Positions 39,281 to 49,021 are shown, numbered from the stretch's first letter. The stretch: 64,000 bases of DNA from Alphaproteobacteria bacterium (GCA_016869215.1 VGEP01000006.1:96161-160160); one strand, 5' to 3'. Program-made: numbers and translations. The notes: a model not told the origin generated them from the sequence alone.

Positions 39281-41290
39281 ATGTGGGTCTTTCGGGTTTC
39301 GATATTTGCCATCCTGCTTTGTCTTGGAGGCGTCGGCCGCGCCGATGAGAAGGATCACTGCACGCTCAAGAATGTTACGTTCGCAAGCTGCTCGCCCAAG
39401 GGCCGGCACTTCCAGTCGATCGTGATCGCGATTCCGGGTTGGAACGGGACATGTCGCGACACCTTCGGTGAGGGCGAAGGCAATCTGCTCAATGTCATGC
39501 GGCAGCGAAATTTCTTCGACATCGACTGCTTTGACTACAATAGCCACCACACGAAGCTTGCAGCGTCGCGCAAGCAATTGAGCGAACGCATCGCTGAGCT
39601 GCACAAAGCGGGTTACACGGAATTTGCCTTCGTGACTCACAGCACGGGCGGCGTATTGGCGCTCGATTTCCTGTTATCCGAAGCGATGGCAGCGGACGGC
39701 CAGGCCGTTCGAACCGGCCAGGGGCGAAGTGCCATCTTCAACGGCGATCGCGGAATGCGATTGCGCGCGCTCTATAGTTGGGCGGTGCCGCTTAATGGAG
39801 TCAGAGAGAACATCAATCGTCTCGGCAAGATCATCAACCTTGTCAACATTAGTCCGGAGGTTCTGCCGCTTCTGGCTCCAAACTCGAAATACTTAGTGGA
39901 GTTGAAGGCGCGCTTGAAGCGATTCGATTCCGCGGTCCCTGCGGTGTCACCGACGGATCAGGCAAATTATGGTTTCGATTGGGTCATCCTTCAAGGACAG
40001 AACGATGATTGGGTGGTGCGCAATATCGATCCCAAGGAGCCATGGTTTCCAACGACGGTCGAGATTAAGACCCATGTAGTTCGCACCAACTCGTCGCACA
40101 GTCACAACGTCGCGGACAGCGGGCAAATCGGCGCCCCGCTCTACCCCGGCGAAATGATGAGCGACAAGGCTTTGCTTGCGCTCGGGCTCTATCCGCGGAT
40201 CAACGAGTATTTTGCCCCGACTCTGTTGCCGACCGACGAATTGGCCCAGCAACGCCGGGTCATTCTGCAAGGGGTTTTAGGATTTGCGGAGAACCGGAAT
40301 CTGTTCCAGCGTGCCTATTCGGCAGTCTCAAAATTTATCGTGCTGCTGCTGGACGGCCAGTTCCGGCGGGACCCGAACTTCGATGAAGAAGCCGTCGCGG
40401 GTCTTTCGCGGCTGTTGAGGACGAAGGCGAATGATCTCGACTACGAATATGTGGTTGATTTCGGCGACCGGCTCCTCAACGATATCGATCGGGGCTTTCA
40501 GGCCCGAGCGCTGGAGCGGGCCGACCGGTTTGGCGGTGGTTCGAAACGCGCCGTGCGCGAACTGGTCGCCATGCTGGACGAGATCTTCAAGCGCGTGACC
40601 GAGTTGGTGCGAGCGCATCCTGAGCTTGCCCTCAACCTGCGAAGCAGCAGCGGTTCGCTCGAGTCCTTCGAGCAGCGCGTGGCGACGGTGCTGCCGCGAT
40701 TCCTGGCAGTGGCGGACGATGAGACGCAGCGCCGGACGATCTCTGCGCTCCGTAACGTGGCGGAGAACGCCACGGTGCCAGCGGTGTTGGGCTCCGATGT
40801 GGTGGCTCAGGTGGTGGCATACGGCCGGAGCAAGTATCGTACGCTGTCCGACACGACGAGGGACGAGCTTGGCCACGTGTTGAGCGCCTTCGCTGCGCGC
40901 GGCAACGCGATCAGTTCGACCACACTGGCATTGCTGAGCGAGGACGTGAAATGGGTCGGGGGCCAGTCTCGCCCGCTTTGGTTTGCTATGATGTCGCAGG
41001 ATCAGATCGACGCGCTGGTGGCGATGGCAGCGCCTGCGACGATTGCGAGTAAGGGTCAGGTGAAATTCCTCACCACGCTGATCGCCAACGGCGGTGCGGC
41101 CGGCAACTCGCCAGACATGGCGCGCAGGGCGGTGTCGCTGTTCGAAAAGTATTTGGAGAATGCGCCTGCGGTTATCGGTAATCAGGACGCAAACGCGCTA
41201 CGGGAAGCGGCGCTCAAATCTCAATATCCGTCCATTGCAAGAAGCGTCGATCAGGCGCTGACGTCAGCAGGCTACGGTCGGCTGCAGTGA
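39281..41290 (+). CDS. Large secreted alpha/beta hydrolase-like protein
   Basis: 669-residue protein. A signal peptide (MWVFRVSIFAILLCLGGVGRADE) is followed by an alpha/beta-hydrolase domain: VIAIPGWNGTCRDTF gives an oxyanion-hole-like loop, and FVTHSTGGVLALDFLL is the nucleophile elbow with Ser121. A His in SSHSHNVAD near residue 270 could complete the triad. The last 350 residues are helical (for example RAVRELVAMLDEIFKRVTELV, RDELGHVLSAFAARGNAIS) and may form a solenoid. The split CTL/TFASCSP N-terminus has three Cys. Codons are less GC-biased than in neighbours, and the gene interrupts cspA and mnmE. Lipase, esterase and acyltransferase are all possible. Confidence 0.75.
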   Translation: MWVFRVSIFAILLCLGGVGRADEKDHCTLKNVTFASCSPKGRHFQSIVIAIPGWNGTCRDTFGEGEGNLLNVMRQRNFFDIDCFDYNSHHTKLAASRKQLSERIAELHKAGYTEFAFVTHSTGGVLALDFLLSEAMAADGQAVRTGQGRSAIFNGDRGMRLRALYSWAVPLNGVRENINRLGKIINLVNISPEVLPLLAPNSKYLVELKARLKRFDSAVPAVSPTDQANYGFDWVILQGQNDDWVVRNIDPKEPWFPTTVEIKTHVVRTNSSHSHNVADSGQIGAPLYPGEMMSDKALLALGLYPRINEYFAPTLLPTDELAQQRRVILQGVLGFAENRNLFQRAYSAVSKFIVLLLDGQFRRDPNFDEEAVAGLSRLLRTKANDLDYEYVVDFGDRLLNDIDRGFQARALERADRFGGGSKRAVRELVAMLDEIFKRVTELVRAHPELALNLRSSSGSLESFEQRVATVLPRFLAVADDETQRRTISALRNVAENATVPAVLGSDVVAQVVAYGRSKYRTLSDTTRDELGHVLSAFAARGNAISSTTLALLSEDVKWVGGQSRPLWFAMMSQDQIDALVAMAAPATIASKGQVKFLTTLIANGGAAGNSPDMARRAVSLFEKYLENAPAVIGNQDANALREAALKSQYPSIARSVDQALTSAGYGRLQ

Positions 41291-41377
41291 GCTAAGCCGT
41301 TCGTTGCCGCCAGCATGGCGGCCGAAAGGCCAATCGGCAATTTCACCGGCCGTTGGGACAGGCTACATGCTTGTCGG

Positions 41378-42862
41378 ATGGCCCCCGTTCGCGCCACGAT
41401 TTTCGCCCTCTCCTCCGGCCGTCCGCCCGCGGCCATCGCCGTGGTCCGCATTTCCGGGCCGCGCGCGGGCGCTGCGCTCGAAGCGCTCTCCGGCCGCATC
41501 CCGAAGCCGCGGCAGGCGGCGCTGGCGCGGCTGCGCGATCCCGCCTCCGGCGAGACCATCGACGAGGCGTTGGCGCTGTGGTTCCCCGGCCCCCACAGCG
41601 AGACCGGCGAGGACGTGGCCGAGCTGCAGGTCCACGGCGGCCGCGCCGTCATCGCCGCGGTGCTGGCCGCGCTCGGCCGCATCGAGGGCTTGCGTCCGGC
41701 CGAGCCCGGCGAGTTCACCCGCCGTGCGTTCGACAACGGCAAGCTCGATCTCACCGCGGTCGAGGGCCTCGCCGACCTGATCGGCGCCGAGACCGAAGCA
41801 CAGAGGCGGCAGGCCTATCGCCAGCTTAAAGGTTTGCTCGGCGACCGCGCGGAGAGCTGGCGCAGCCGGCTGATCCAGGCGCTGGCGTCGGTCGAAGCGC
41901 GGATCGATTTTTCCGACGAGGCCGACGTGCCGGAGGACCTGATCGGTCCGGCGCTCGATGTTGCGCGTTCGCTGCGCGGCGAAATCGAGGATGCGATTGC
42001 TTCGGCGGGCCGGGGCGAGCGGCTGCGGGACGGGCTGGTGGTTGCGATTGCAGGCCCGCCAAACGCCGGAAAGTCGACGCTGCTCAATCGCATCGCGCGG
42101 CGCGAGGCGGCCATCGTGTCGCCGGTGCCGGGCACGACCCGCGATGTGATCGAGGTGCATCTCGATCTCGGCGGGTATCCGGTCACCGTGCTGGATACGG
42201 CGGGGATTCGGTCGAGCGACGATCCGGTCGAGCAGGAAGGCGTTCGCCGGGCTCAGCAGCGGGCGGCGGAGGCAGACCTGGTTCTGTGGGTCGAGGACGT
42301 CCGGGAATTGCTGCGGTGTCTCGGCGATTCGCGCGGCGGAAATGCTGCGCAGCAATTTATTGCTGCAATGCAATATCGCATCGACGATTCCATTGCATCC
42401 GGCACAGCGATGCTTCCGGGCACCGGGACGTCGAACGGCATTAAAGGCGCCGGTCGTTCAGAGGCCCACCATGCCCGCTGGGTGATTGCCAACAAGCTCG
42501 ATCAGATTGGACAAGCGCAAAAGTCGACAATTGAACGTGAATTCAGTGTTTCAAGTAATTATTTTCTCGTATCCGCGTCTACTGGAGAAGGAATGAATTT
42601 AGTTATCAAGTTTTTGGAGGACTTCGCCAAGGTCTATTTCGGCACTGAGCCTGCTCTGGTGACGCGCGAGCGGCATCGCCGCGCCCTGACGGTGGCGACC
42701 GAAGCGCTGGATCGTGCATTGGCCGAGCGCGCCGTTGGGCGGGAGGACATCATTGCCGAAGAGCTGAGGCTGGCGGCTGCACAATTGGGGCGATTGACGG
42801 GGCGGATCGACGTCGAGGACGTGCTGGACTCGATCTTCCGGGACTTCTGCATTGGCAAGTAA
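41378..42862 (+). CDS. mnmE: tRNA modification GTPase MnmE with enlarged G domain
   Basis: 494-residue GTPase that works with MnmG to form 5-carboxymethylaminomethyluridine at wobble U34 of tRNA. The N-terminal tetrahydrofolate-binding domain ([47 protein letters not shown]), G1 [13 protein letters not shown]3 DTAG and G4 NKLD are intact, and the C-terminus FRDFCIGK carries the catalytic Cys. From G3 to G4 there are 103 residues against 69 in E. coli, with extra sequence at about 42300-42480 that is less GC-rich. ATG 41378 is chosen over the open frame to 41315. Confidence 0.95.
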   Translation: MAPVRATIFALSSGRPPAAIAVVRISGPRAGAALEALSGRIPKPRQAALARLRDPASGETIDEALALWFPGPHSETGEDVAELQVHGGRAVIAAVLAALGRIEGLRPAEPGEFTRRAFDNGKLDLTAVEGLADLIGAETEAQRRQAYRQLKGLLGDRAESWRSRLIQALASVEARIDFSDEADVPEDLIGPALDVARSLRGEIEDAIASAGRGERLRDGLVVAIAGPPNAGKSTLLNRIARREAAIVSPVPGTTRDVIEVHLDLGGYPVTVLDTAGIRSSDDPVEQEGVRRAQQRAAEADLVLWVEDVRELLRCLGDSRGGNAAQQFIAAMQYRIDDSIASGTAMLPGTGTSNGIKGAGRSEAHHARWVIANKLDQIGQAQKSTIEREFSVSSNYFLVSASTGEGMNLVIKFLEDFAKVYFGTEPALVTRERHRRALTVATEALDRALAERAVGREDIIAEELRLAAAQLGRLTGRIDVEDVLDSIFRDFCIGK

Positions 42863-43065
42863 GCCAATGGACTGCCCTTCCGGCCTCGACGTTGTCCGCA
42901 AGCAAGCCAACCAATGTAGTTTCGATCGCAACTTTATGCGCCCTGCGTTGCAGGACGGCACGCGGGGTTTGCTGAGCCAATTCGCCGCTGGGGCAACCCG
43001 TCACCTTCCTGCTTCGGACTGCGTTGCCGAAATTCACCGGAGGTCAATGACGATGGAGCGTGGCG

Positions 43066-43173
43066 ATGTCCGATCTCGGCCAGGAAAATTCAGGATGGAA
43101 GGCCTCGCTCGGTTGGCTCGCGCTCGGCGCGATCATCGTGCTGGTGGTGGCGGGCGTGTTCGTTTTCGGTTGA
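43066..43173 (+). CDS. 35-residue single-pass membrane peptide
   Basis: ATG at 43066 opens a 35-codon frame ending in TGA at 43171-43173. GGAG lies seven bases upstream, with good ribosome-binding spacing. The product has a short polar start (MSDLGQENSGWKASLGW) and one hydrophobic helix (LALGAIIVLVVAGVFVFG), so it should insert in the inner membrane with almost no periplasmic tail. It lies between mnmE and mnmG and ends 20 bp before parS. No family is recognised. The frame is too short for most automatic gene callers. Confidence 0.6.
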   Translation: MSDLGQENSGWKASLGWLALGAIIVLVVAGVFVFG

Positions 43174-43193
43174 TCGGATTGCCGCGGTGCCGG

Positions 43194-43209
43194 TGTTTCA
43201 CGTGAAACA
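43194..43209. promoter_or_regulatory. parS centromere site 1
   Basis: A perfect 16-bp palindrome TGTTTCACGTGAAACA, the chromosomal ParB-binding sequence known from Caulobacter and Bacillus. It is about 100 bp upstream of mnmG and 3.7 kb from parB, in the usual parS neighbourhood. Confidence 0.93.
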
Positions 43210-43311
43210 TGGCCAAGTCCCATAGCCTGTCCCGGTGACGCGAATGCCGGCATAGGCTCGCCTTTGACCGCCTCGGGGCGCTCCGCTACAAGCGCGGCAT
43301 TCGAGGCAGAC

Positions 43312-45180
43312 ATGGATTCCGGGTTTGACGTCATCGTGATCGGCGGCGGACACGCGGGCTGCGAGGCTGCGGCCGCCGCAGCGCGAATGGGTGCGAACAC
43401 GATCCTCTTGACCCATCGCTTCGCGACCGTCGGGGCGATGTCGTGCAATCCGGCCATCGGAGGCCTTGGAAAAGGCCATCTGGTGCGAGAAATCGACGCC
43501 CTGGACGGCCTGATGGGCCGGGTTGCCGACCTCGGGGGGATTCAGTTTCGGGTGCTCAATCGGCGCAAAGGCCCCGCCGTCCGCGGACCGCGCGCCCAGG
43601 CCGACCGGAAGCTCTATGCCGCGGCCATGCAGCAGGCGATCCGCGCGCAGGAGCGGCTCACCGTCATCGAGGGCGAAGCCGACGATCTCGTGCTGGAAAA
43701 CGGTCGGGTTTGCGCGGTCCGCCTGGCCGACGGACGCGAATTCGGCACCGGAGCGGTTGTTCTGACCACCGGCACCTTCCTGCGTGGTCTGATCCATATC
43801 GGCGAGCGGCAGATTCCGGCCGGCCGGGTCGGCGAGGCACCGGCGCTGGGGCTGTCGGCGACCCTGGAACGCGCCGGTTTCGAGCTCGGCAGGCTGAAAA
43901 CCGGCACGCCACCGCGGCTCGACGGCCGGACCATCGACTGGAATGCGCTCGAAATGCAGCCTGGCGACGATCCGCCGGAGCCGTTCTCGGAATTGACCGA
44001 AGCGCTACCGAATCGGCAGATTCAATGCGGGATCACCCGAACGAACGCGAGAACTCACGAGGTCATCCGGGCCAACGTGCATCGCTCGCCGATGTATTCC
44101 GGCCAGATCCAGAGCCGCGGACCGCGATATTGCCCGTCGATCGAGGACAAGATCGTCCGGTTCGGCGATCGCGAGGGCCATCAGATTTTCCTAGAGCCCG
44201 AGGGACTTACCGACGACACAGTCTATCCAAACGGGATTTCCACCTCGCTGCCGGAGGACGTGCAGCTGGCGATGCTGGCTACGATCCCGGGCCTGGGACG
44301 CGCCCGGATGGTCCGGCCGGGCTACGCCATCGAATATGACCATGTCGATCCGCGCGAACTCAAGCATACGCTTGAAACCAAACGTGTTTACGGGCTTTTC
44401 CTGGCCGGCCAGATCAACGGCACGACTGGATACGAGGAGGCGGCGGCGCAAGGCCTGGTCGCCGGCCTGAACGCGGCTTCGCGGGCGGGCGGCGGTCCGG
44501 ACATCGTGTTCGACCGCGCCGAGGCGTATCTCGGCGTGATGATCGACGATCTGGTGACCCAGGGCGTTTCCGAACCCTATCGGATGTTTACCTCCCGTGC
44601 CGAGTACCGGCTGGCGCTGCGGGCCGACAATGCCGACCAGCGGCTGACTACCAAAGGCCACGCCGTCGGCTGCGTCGGACCGGCCCGTCGACAGCATTTT
44701 CAGGCGAAAATCGCTGCTCTGGATGCCGCCCGCAGTACAGCGAAGTCGCTATCGATCACGCCCAACGAGGCTGAAAAGCACGGAATCGCGCTCAATCGCG
44801 ACGGTCAGCGGCGTACGGCGTTCGATCTTCTGTCCTATCCGACGTTGAGCCTCGCGGATGTGAGCCGAATCTGGCCCGAGCTTGGCGCGCTCAGTCCGAA
44901 AATCGCCGAGCAGCTCGAAACCGATGCCAAATATGCCGTTTATCTGGATCGGCAGGCCACCGATATCGCGGCTTACCGCAGGGACGAAAGCATCGAGCTG
45001 CCCGAACAGCTCGATTACGACGCCGTTCCGGGCCTATCGAACGAGGTGCGGCAGAAGCTTCGGACGCATCGGCCGCGCACCATCGGCCAGGCCGGGCGCA
45101 TCGACGGCATGACGCCGGCGGCTCTGACGCTTCTGGCAGCACACACCCGGCGTCAGGGCAGGGGGCGCCCCGCCGCCTGA
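43312..45180 (+). CDS. mnmG: tRNA uridine-5-carboxymethylaminomethyl(34) synthesis enzyme MnmG
   Basis: 622-residue FAD/NADH enzyme, partner of MnmE in wobble uridine modification. The N-terminal dinucleotide fold shows [23 protein letters not shown], followed by [24 protein letters not shown] and the GidA signatures [16 protein letters not shown] and [24 protein letters not shown]. The C-terminal helical domain ([37 protein letters not shown]) is complete. ATG 43312, with AGG seven bases upstream, gives the usual start; the frame is open to 43264. The rsmG start follows 20 bp after the stop. Confidence 0.97.
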   Translation: MDSGFDVIVIGGGHAGCEAAAAAARMGANTILLTHRFATVGAMSCNPAIGGLGKGHLVREIDALDGLMGRVADLGGIQFRVLNRRKGPAVRGPRAQADRKLYAAAMQQAIRAQERLTVIEGEADDLVLENGRVCAVRLADGREFGTGAVVLTTGTFLRGLIHIGERQIPAGRVGEAPALGLSATLERAGFELGRLKTGTPPRLDGRTIDWNALEMQPGDDPPEPFSELTEALPNRQIQCGITRTNARTHEVIRANVHRSPMYSGQIQSRGPRYCPSIEDKIVRFGDREGHQIFLEPEGLTDDTVYPNGISTSLPEDVQLAMLATIPGLGRARMVRPGYAIEYDHVDPRELKHTLETKRVYGLFLAGQINGTTGYEEAAAQGLVAGLNAASRAGGGPDIVFDRAEAYLGVMIDDLVTQGVSEPYRMFTSRAEYRLALRADNADQRLTTKGHAVGCVGPARRQHFQAKIAALDAARSTAKSLSITPNEAEKHGIALNRDGQRRTAFDLLSYPTLSLADVSRIWPELGALSPKIAEQLETDAKYAVYLDRQATDIAAYRRDESIELPEQLDYDAVPGLSNEVRQKLRTHRPRTIGQAGRIDGMTPAALTLLAAHTRRQGRGRPAA

Positions 45181-45200
45181 TCGCGGCCGCGTGTCGGCCT

Positions 45201-45929
45201 ATGACGCGAAAAAATCGCCCGAAACATCAGGGATCGTCGGCAAAGCGCGAACCAGGTGGACGCAAGCCATTGGATTTGGCTGCGGATCGCGGAGCGGCTC
45301 TGCGGTTGACGCCCGTTTCACGTGAAACAGCAGAGCGGCTGGATCGCTTCGTCGAAATACTGCTGACTTGGCAGCCGCGAATCAACCTGATCGCAGCCTC
45401 CAGCATTGCCACTCTGTGGACGCGCCACATTGCCGATTCACTGCAGCTTCTGGATATCGCGCCGCTGGCCCGCAATTGGGTCGATCTGGGCTCGGGCGCG
45501 GGATTTCCAGGCCTGGTGATTGCTTGTGCGCTGGCGGAAACCGCCGGCGCCCTGGTCCACCTTGTTGAAAGCAACGCCAAGAAAGCGGCCTTCCTGCGCG
45601 AGGCGATCCGCCACACTGGCGCTCCAGCGGTCGTCCATGCTGTGCGAATCGAGGATTTCGTGAAGAACTGGAAAGCCCCCGTCGATGCGGTCACAGCCCG
45701 TGCCCTGGCGCCGCTAGACGTATTGCTTGGTCTTGCTGAGCCGCTGCTGGCTGCGGGCGGGAGAGGCCTGTTCCTCAAGGGACAAGATGTTGAGGTAGAA
45801 TTGACCCAAGCCGCTAAATGTTGGAAGCTTCGCTCGGCCCTCGTCCCGAGCAAGACACATCCAGACGGCCGCGTGGTCGTCGTCGACGATCTGCAGCGGC
45901 TCCCGCATCGGACGAAAACAAAAGCTTAA
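45201..45929 (+). CDS. rsmG: 16S rRNA (guanine-527-N7)-methyltransferase
   Basis: 242-residue SAM-dependent methyltransferase acting on G527 of 16S rRNA. The SAM-binding motif I is WVDLGSGAGFPGLVIA, and later motifs are LVESNAKKAAFLREA and VTARALAPLDVLLGLA. It has a basic N-terminal extension (MTRKNRPKHQGSSAKREPGG) before the conserved VSRETAERLDRF. The codons for that conserved segment contain the second parS site. It is followed by parA after 24 bp. Confidence 0.95.
   Translation: MTRKNRPKHQGSSAKREPGGRKPLDLAADRGAALRLTPVSRETAERLDRFVEILLTWQPRINLIAASSIATLWTRHIADSLQLLDIAPLARNWVDLGSGAGFPGLVIACALAETAGALVHLVESNAKKAAFLREAIRHTGAPAVVHAVRIEDFVKNWKAPVDAVTARALAPLDVLLGLAEPLLAAGGRGLFLKGQDVEVELTQAAKCWKLRSALVPSKTHPDGRVVVVDDLQRLPHRTKTKA
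45314..45329. promoter_or_regulatory. parS centromere site 2, inside rsmG
   Basis: CGTTTCACGTGAAACA matches the parS palindrome at 15 of 16 positions. It lies within rsmG, where it encodes part of the PVSRET motif. In many bacteria a parS sits at this same place in rsmG (gidB), so the match is unlikely to be chance. Confidence 0.88.
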
Positions 45930-45930
45930 T

Positions 45931-45943
45931 CAATAACTTATTG
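45931..45943. promoter_or_regulatory. Short palindrome in the parA leader
   Basis: CAATAA-C-TTATTG is a perfect 6-bp inverted repeat in the 24-bp gap between rsmG and parA, ending 10 bp before the parA ATG. It could weakly fold at the parA translation start or bind a regulator. No function is established. Confidence 0.25.
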
Positions 45944-45953
45944 GAATAATGCC

Positions 45954-46853
45954 ATGACAGATCCTGTCGCCCCGACCTCCGCCGCCGAGCCTGGCCCGGC
46001 CGCCACCGATTCCCAAGTGGTTGTGCTCGCGGAGCGCACCGAGCCGGCCAAGCCGCCGCGTGTCATCGCGATCGCCAACCAGAAGGGCGGCGTCGGCAAG
46101 ACCACGACCGCAATCAATCTCGGCACCGCGCTCGCCGCTATCGGCGAGCGCGTGCTGGTGATCGATCTCGATCCGCAAGGCAACGCTTCGACCGGACTCG
46201 GAATCGACCGCCGCAACCGGCGTACGTCCACCTACGATGTGTTGACCGGCGAGGCGCCGCTGCGCGAGGCGATCGTCGCGACTGCGGTGCCGCGGCTCTC
46301 GCTCGCGCCGTCGACCATGGACCTGTCGGGCCTCGAGCTTGAGATCGGCCAGGCGCGCGATCGCGCGTTTCGGCTGCGCAGCGCGATCGCGCCGATCAAC
46401 AACGGCAAGCACGCCGGCTTCGGCGATTTCAGCTACGTGCTGGTCGACTGTCCGCCGTCGCTCAATCTTCTCACCGTCAATGCCATGGCGGCCGCGCACG
46501 CGATCCTCGTGCCCCTGCAATGCGAGTTCTTCGCGCTCGAAGGATTGTCGCAGCTCCTGCAGACGGTGGAGCAGGTCAAGAGCACGCTCAATCCCGACCT
46601 GACGATCCACGGCATCGTGCTGACGATGTTCGATGCGCGCAACAACCTGTCCAACCAGGTTGTCGCGGACGTGCGCGAGTTCATGGGCCGCAAGGTCTAC
46701 GACACGATCATCCCGCGCAACGTGCGCGTCTCGGAGGCGCCGTCGTACGGCAAGCCGGTGCTGGTGTACGACCTCAAGTGCGTCGGCAGCGAAGCCTATC
46801 TGCGGCTCGCGACGGAAATCATCCAGCGCGAGAAGGAGCTGCGCGCGAGCTGA
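45954..46853 (+). CDS. parA: Chromosome partitioning ATPase ParA
   Basis: 299-residue deviant Walker-type ATPase that binds DNA non-specifically and moves ParB-parS complexes. It has an Ala/Pro-rich N-terminal tail of about 40 residues, then RVIAIANQKGGVGKTTTAINLG (deviant Walker A with the signature Lys), VIDLDPQGNASTGLG, YVLVDCPPSLNLLTVNAM and the C-terminal VRVSEAPSYGKPVLVYD. It lies after rsmG and 64 bp before parB, the common chromosomal par locus. Confidence 0.97.
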   Translation: MTDPVAPTSAAEPGPAATDSQVVVLAERTEPAKPPRVIAIANQKGGVGKTTTAINLGTALAAIGERVLVIDLDPQGNASTGLGIDRRNRRTSTYDVLTGEAPLREAIVATAVPRLSLAPSTMDLSGLELEIGQARDRAFRLRSAIAPINNGKHAGFGDFSYVLVDCPPSLNLLTVNAMAAAHAILVPLQCEFFALEGLSQLLQTVEQVKSTLNPDLTIHGIVLTMFDARNNLSNQVVADVREFMGRKVYDTIIPRNVRVSEAPSYGKPVLVYDLKCVGSEAYLRLATEIIQREKELRAS

Positions 46854-46917
46854 GTTCGGAACGGCAAACTCCGGTTCGAAAAGACAACAAGAAACATCCG
46901 AAGCAAGAAGGACAAGA

Positions 46918-47865
46918 ATGAGCGGTATCGAGGAGAATCTGATGGCAGACGATCAACACCGTTCGAGACTGGGCCGCGGACTTGCCGCTCTGATCGGCGA
47001 CGTCGGTGTGGAAACGCAAGCCGTCGAGCGCAACCGCAGCCAGCGCAAGGTCCCGATCGAATTCATCCGCGCCAATCCGCGCAACCCGCGGCGAATGTTT
47101 TCAGACTCCGAGCTCGATGAACTGACAGCGTCGATCCGCGAGCGCGGCATCATTCAGCCGATCGTGGTGCGCGCGCGCGGCGCGGACTCCTATGAGATCA
47201 TCGCAGGCGAACGGCGCTGGCGCGCGGCGCAGCGCGCGGGCCTGCACGAGGTTCCGGTCGTGGTCCTCGACGTGAACGACTCCGAGGCGTTGGAGCTTGC
47301 CATCATCGAGAACGTGCAACGCACCGATCTCAATCCCCTGGAAGAGGCCGCGGGCTACCAGGTACTGGCTGCCGAGTTCGATCACTCTCAGGACGATATC
47401 GCCAAGGTGGTCGGCAAGAGCCGCAGCCACGTCGCCAACACGATGCGCCTGCTGCAACTGTCGGAGAAGGTGAAGGCCTACATCAACGCCGGCAAGCTTT
47501 CCGCCGGCCACGCGCGCATGCTGGTCGGCCAGCCGAACGCCGAGGAGTTCGTCGACGAGATCGTCACGCGCGGGCTCAACGTCCGTCAGGTCGAGGAGTG
47601 GGCGCGCGCGAGCGGCCGTCATCAGGCGCGCGATACCAAGCGCGGCGGCAAGACGAAGGATGCCGACACCGCGGCGCTGGAGCAGCGCCTGTCCGATGCG
47701 CTGGGCCTCGCCGTGACCATCGATCATCGGGCCAATGGCAGCGGCACGGTACATGTGCGCTACAAGTCGCTGGAGCAGCTCGACGAGATCGTGCGGCGGC
47801 TTGAGGGCGCGCCGAAGCGCGCCGAGCAACCGGCGTCGAGCGGTCCGCGCATCCGCAGCTTGTGA
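46918..47865 (+). CDS. parB: Chromosome partitioning protein ParB
   Basis: 315-residue CTP-dependent DNA clamp that loads at parS and spreads. The N-terminus RSRLGRGLAALIGD is the ParA-contact segment. The CTP-binding domain shows NPRNPRR (53-59), the C-motif and GERRWRA (97-103). The helix-turn-helix region follows (DDIAKVVGKSRSHVANTMRLLQLS), and a C-terminal dimer domain ends the protein. ATG 46918 has AGAAGGA six to eight bases upstream; a second ATG at 46942 is possible. It is convergent with holA, 39 bp apart. Confidence 0.97.
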   Translation: MSGIEENLMADDQHRSRLGRGLAALIGDVGVETQAVERNRSQRKVPIEFIRANPRNPRRMFSDSELDELTASIRERGIIQPIVVRARGADSYEIIAGERRWRAAQRAGLHEVPVVVLDVNDSEALELAIIENVQRTDLNPLEEAAGYQVLAAEFDHSQDDIAKVVGKSRSHVANTMRLLQLSEKVKAYINAGKLSAGHARMLVGQPNAEEFVDEIVTRGLNVRQVEEWARASGRHQARDTKRGGKTKDADTAALEQRLSDALGLAVTIDHRANGSGTVHVRYKSLEQLDEIVRRLEGAPKRAEQPASSGPRIRSL

Positions 47866-47904
47866 CATCGCAAAGGCCGCGCGCGGCGCGTTCAGGCGCC
47901 GGAG

Positions 47905-48945
47905 CTACCTCGCGCGGCGCGCTGACGTCGCAATCGACAGCAGCGTCCGCTGCGCCAGCGGCTCGGACAGGCTGTCGAGCGGCGCGCGCATATGGCGGAT
48001 ATCGCGGGCGGTCTGCGCCAATTGCTCCATCGCGCGCGTCAACCGCTCCGTCGACCACGCCGCAAGCGCGGACTCCACCAGCGGCCTTCGGCTGAAGTGC
48101 AGCGGCGGCACGAACGCGCCGAGCGCCTCGTCGTTCGACAGGCCGGCGTCGATGGCGATCCGCGCCTTGTGCAGCTGAACGACCTGCCGGATGGCGGCCG
48201 CGACGATCGCCCCGGCCGACGTGCCGGCGGCCGACGCGCGGGCGAACTGCATCTCCGCGTCTTTCGCCTTGCCGGCGAACGCGGCATCGACCACGGCATC
48301 GAGCGCGAGCGTGGCCGCATCGGTGCAAACTGCAAGGACGTCGTCGAGCTCCACGCGGCCCTTGCCGTGGGCGTAGAGTGCGAGCTTGCGGATTTCGCCG
48401 CGCGACGCCTGGCGATCGCCGCCGAGCAGCGCCGCCAGAGCGCTGCGCGCGTCCGGCGCGATGGTGAGCTTGGCCACGCGCAGCTCCTCGTCGATCAGCC
48501 TGGCCACGTCGCGGGCGTTGTCGGCATAGCAGGGGATGGCGGCGGCGGCCTTCGATTTTTCGCACATCGTCCGCAGCGGCGCGTTGCGGCGCAGATCGCC
48601 GGCCTCGATGACCACGCGGCATTCGGTCGGCGGCGCGGCGAGCAGCGCCTCGACCGCAGGCGCAAAGTTGCGGCTGCCGGCCTTGACCCAGATCGCGCGC
48701 TTGCCGCCGAACAGCGGGACGGTGTGCGCCTCCTCGACCAGGCGCGACGGCGTGGAAGCAAGATCGTCACCTTCGAGCCGCGCCAGCGCGAACGGGTCGC
48801 GCGGATCGTCCACTGAGGCATGGATGATCTTCTCGGCGCGCTCCCGCGCCAGCCCTGCGTCCGGTCCGAACACCAGCACGATCGGCCGAGCCGCGTCCGG
48901 GCGCGCGATAAAAGCTTCAGCGTCGGCGGCTTTGATGGCGACCAT
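47905..48945 (-). CDS. holA: DNA polymerase III delta subunit
   Basis: 346-residue clamp-loader subunit that opens the beta sliding clamp. Family segments include IVLVFGPDAGLARERAEKIIHA at the N-terminus, FGGKRAIWVKAGSRNF, and the C-terminal helical collar (FSRRPLVESALAAWSTERLTRAMEQLAQTARDIRH). ATG 48945 (MVAIKAADAEAF) matches the typical Rhizobiales start; the frame is open to 48975. It follows lptE after 76 bp that contain a hairpin. Confidence 0.93.
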   Translation of the reverse strand: MVAIKAADAEAFIARPDAARPIVLVFGPDAGLARERAEKIIHASVDDPRDPFALARLEGDDLASTPSRLVEEAHTVPLFGGKRAIWVKAGSRNFAPAVEALLAAPPTECRVVIEAGDLRRNAPLRTMCEKSKAAAAIPCYADNARDVARLIDEELRVAKLTIAPDARSALAALLGGDRQASRGEIRKLALYAHGKGRVELDDVLAVCTDAATLALDAVVDAAFAGKAKDAEMQFARASAAGTSAGAIVAAAIRQVVQLHKARIAIDAGLSNDEALGAFVPPLHFSRRPLVESALAAWSTERLTRAMEQLAQTARDIRHMRAPLDSLSEPLAQRTLLSIATSARRAR

Positions 48946-48989
48946 TCGATGCCGAGATTTTCCAAATGAAATCACCGGGTCAAGCCCGG

Positions 48990-49014
48990 CGACGACGCTG
49001 AATTCACAGCGTCG
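48990..49014. repeat. Short hairpin between lptE and holA
   Basis: GACGCTG (48994-49000) and CAGCGTC (49007-49013) form a stem around AATTCA. It is flanked by CCGGGTCAAGCCCGG at 48975-48989, a second small palindrome. The pair resembles REP-like intergenic palindromes of this bacterial group and may protect or terminate the lptE transcript. Confidence 0.4.
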
Positions 49015-49021
49015 CCGAAGA

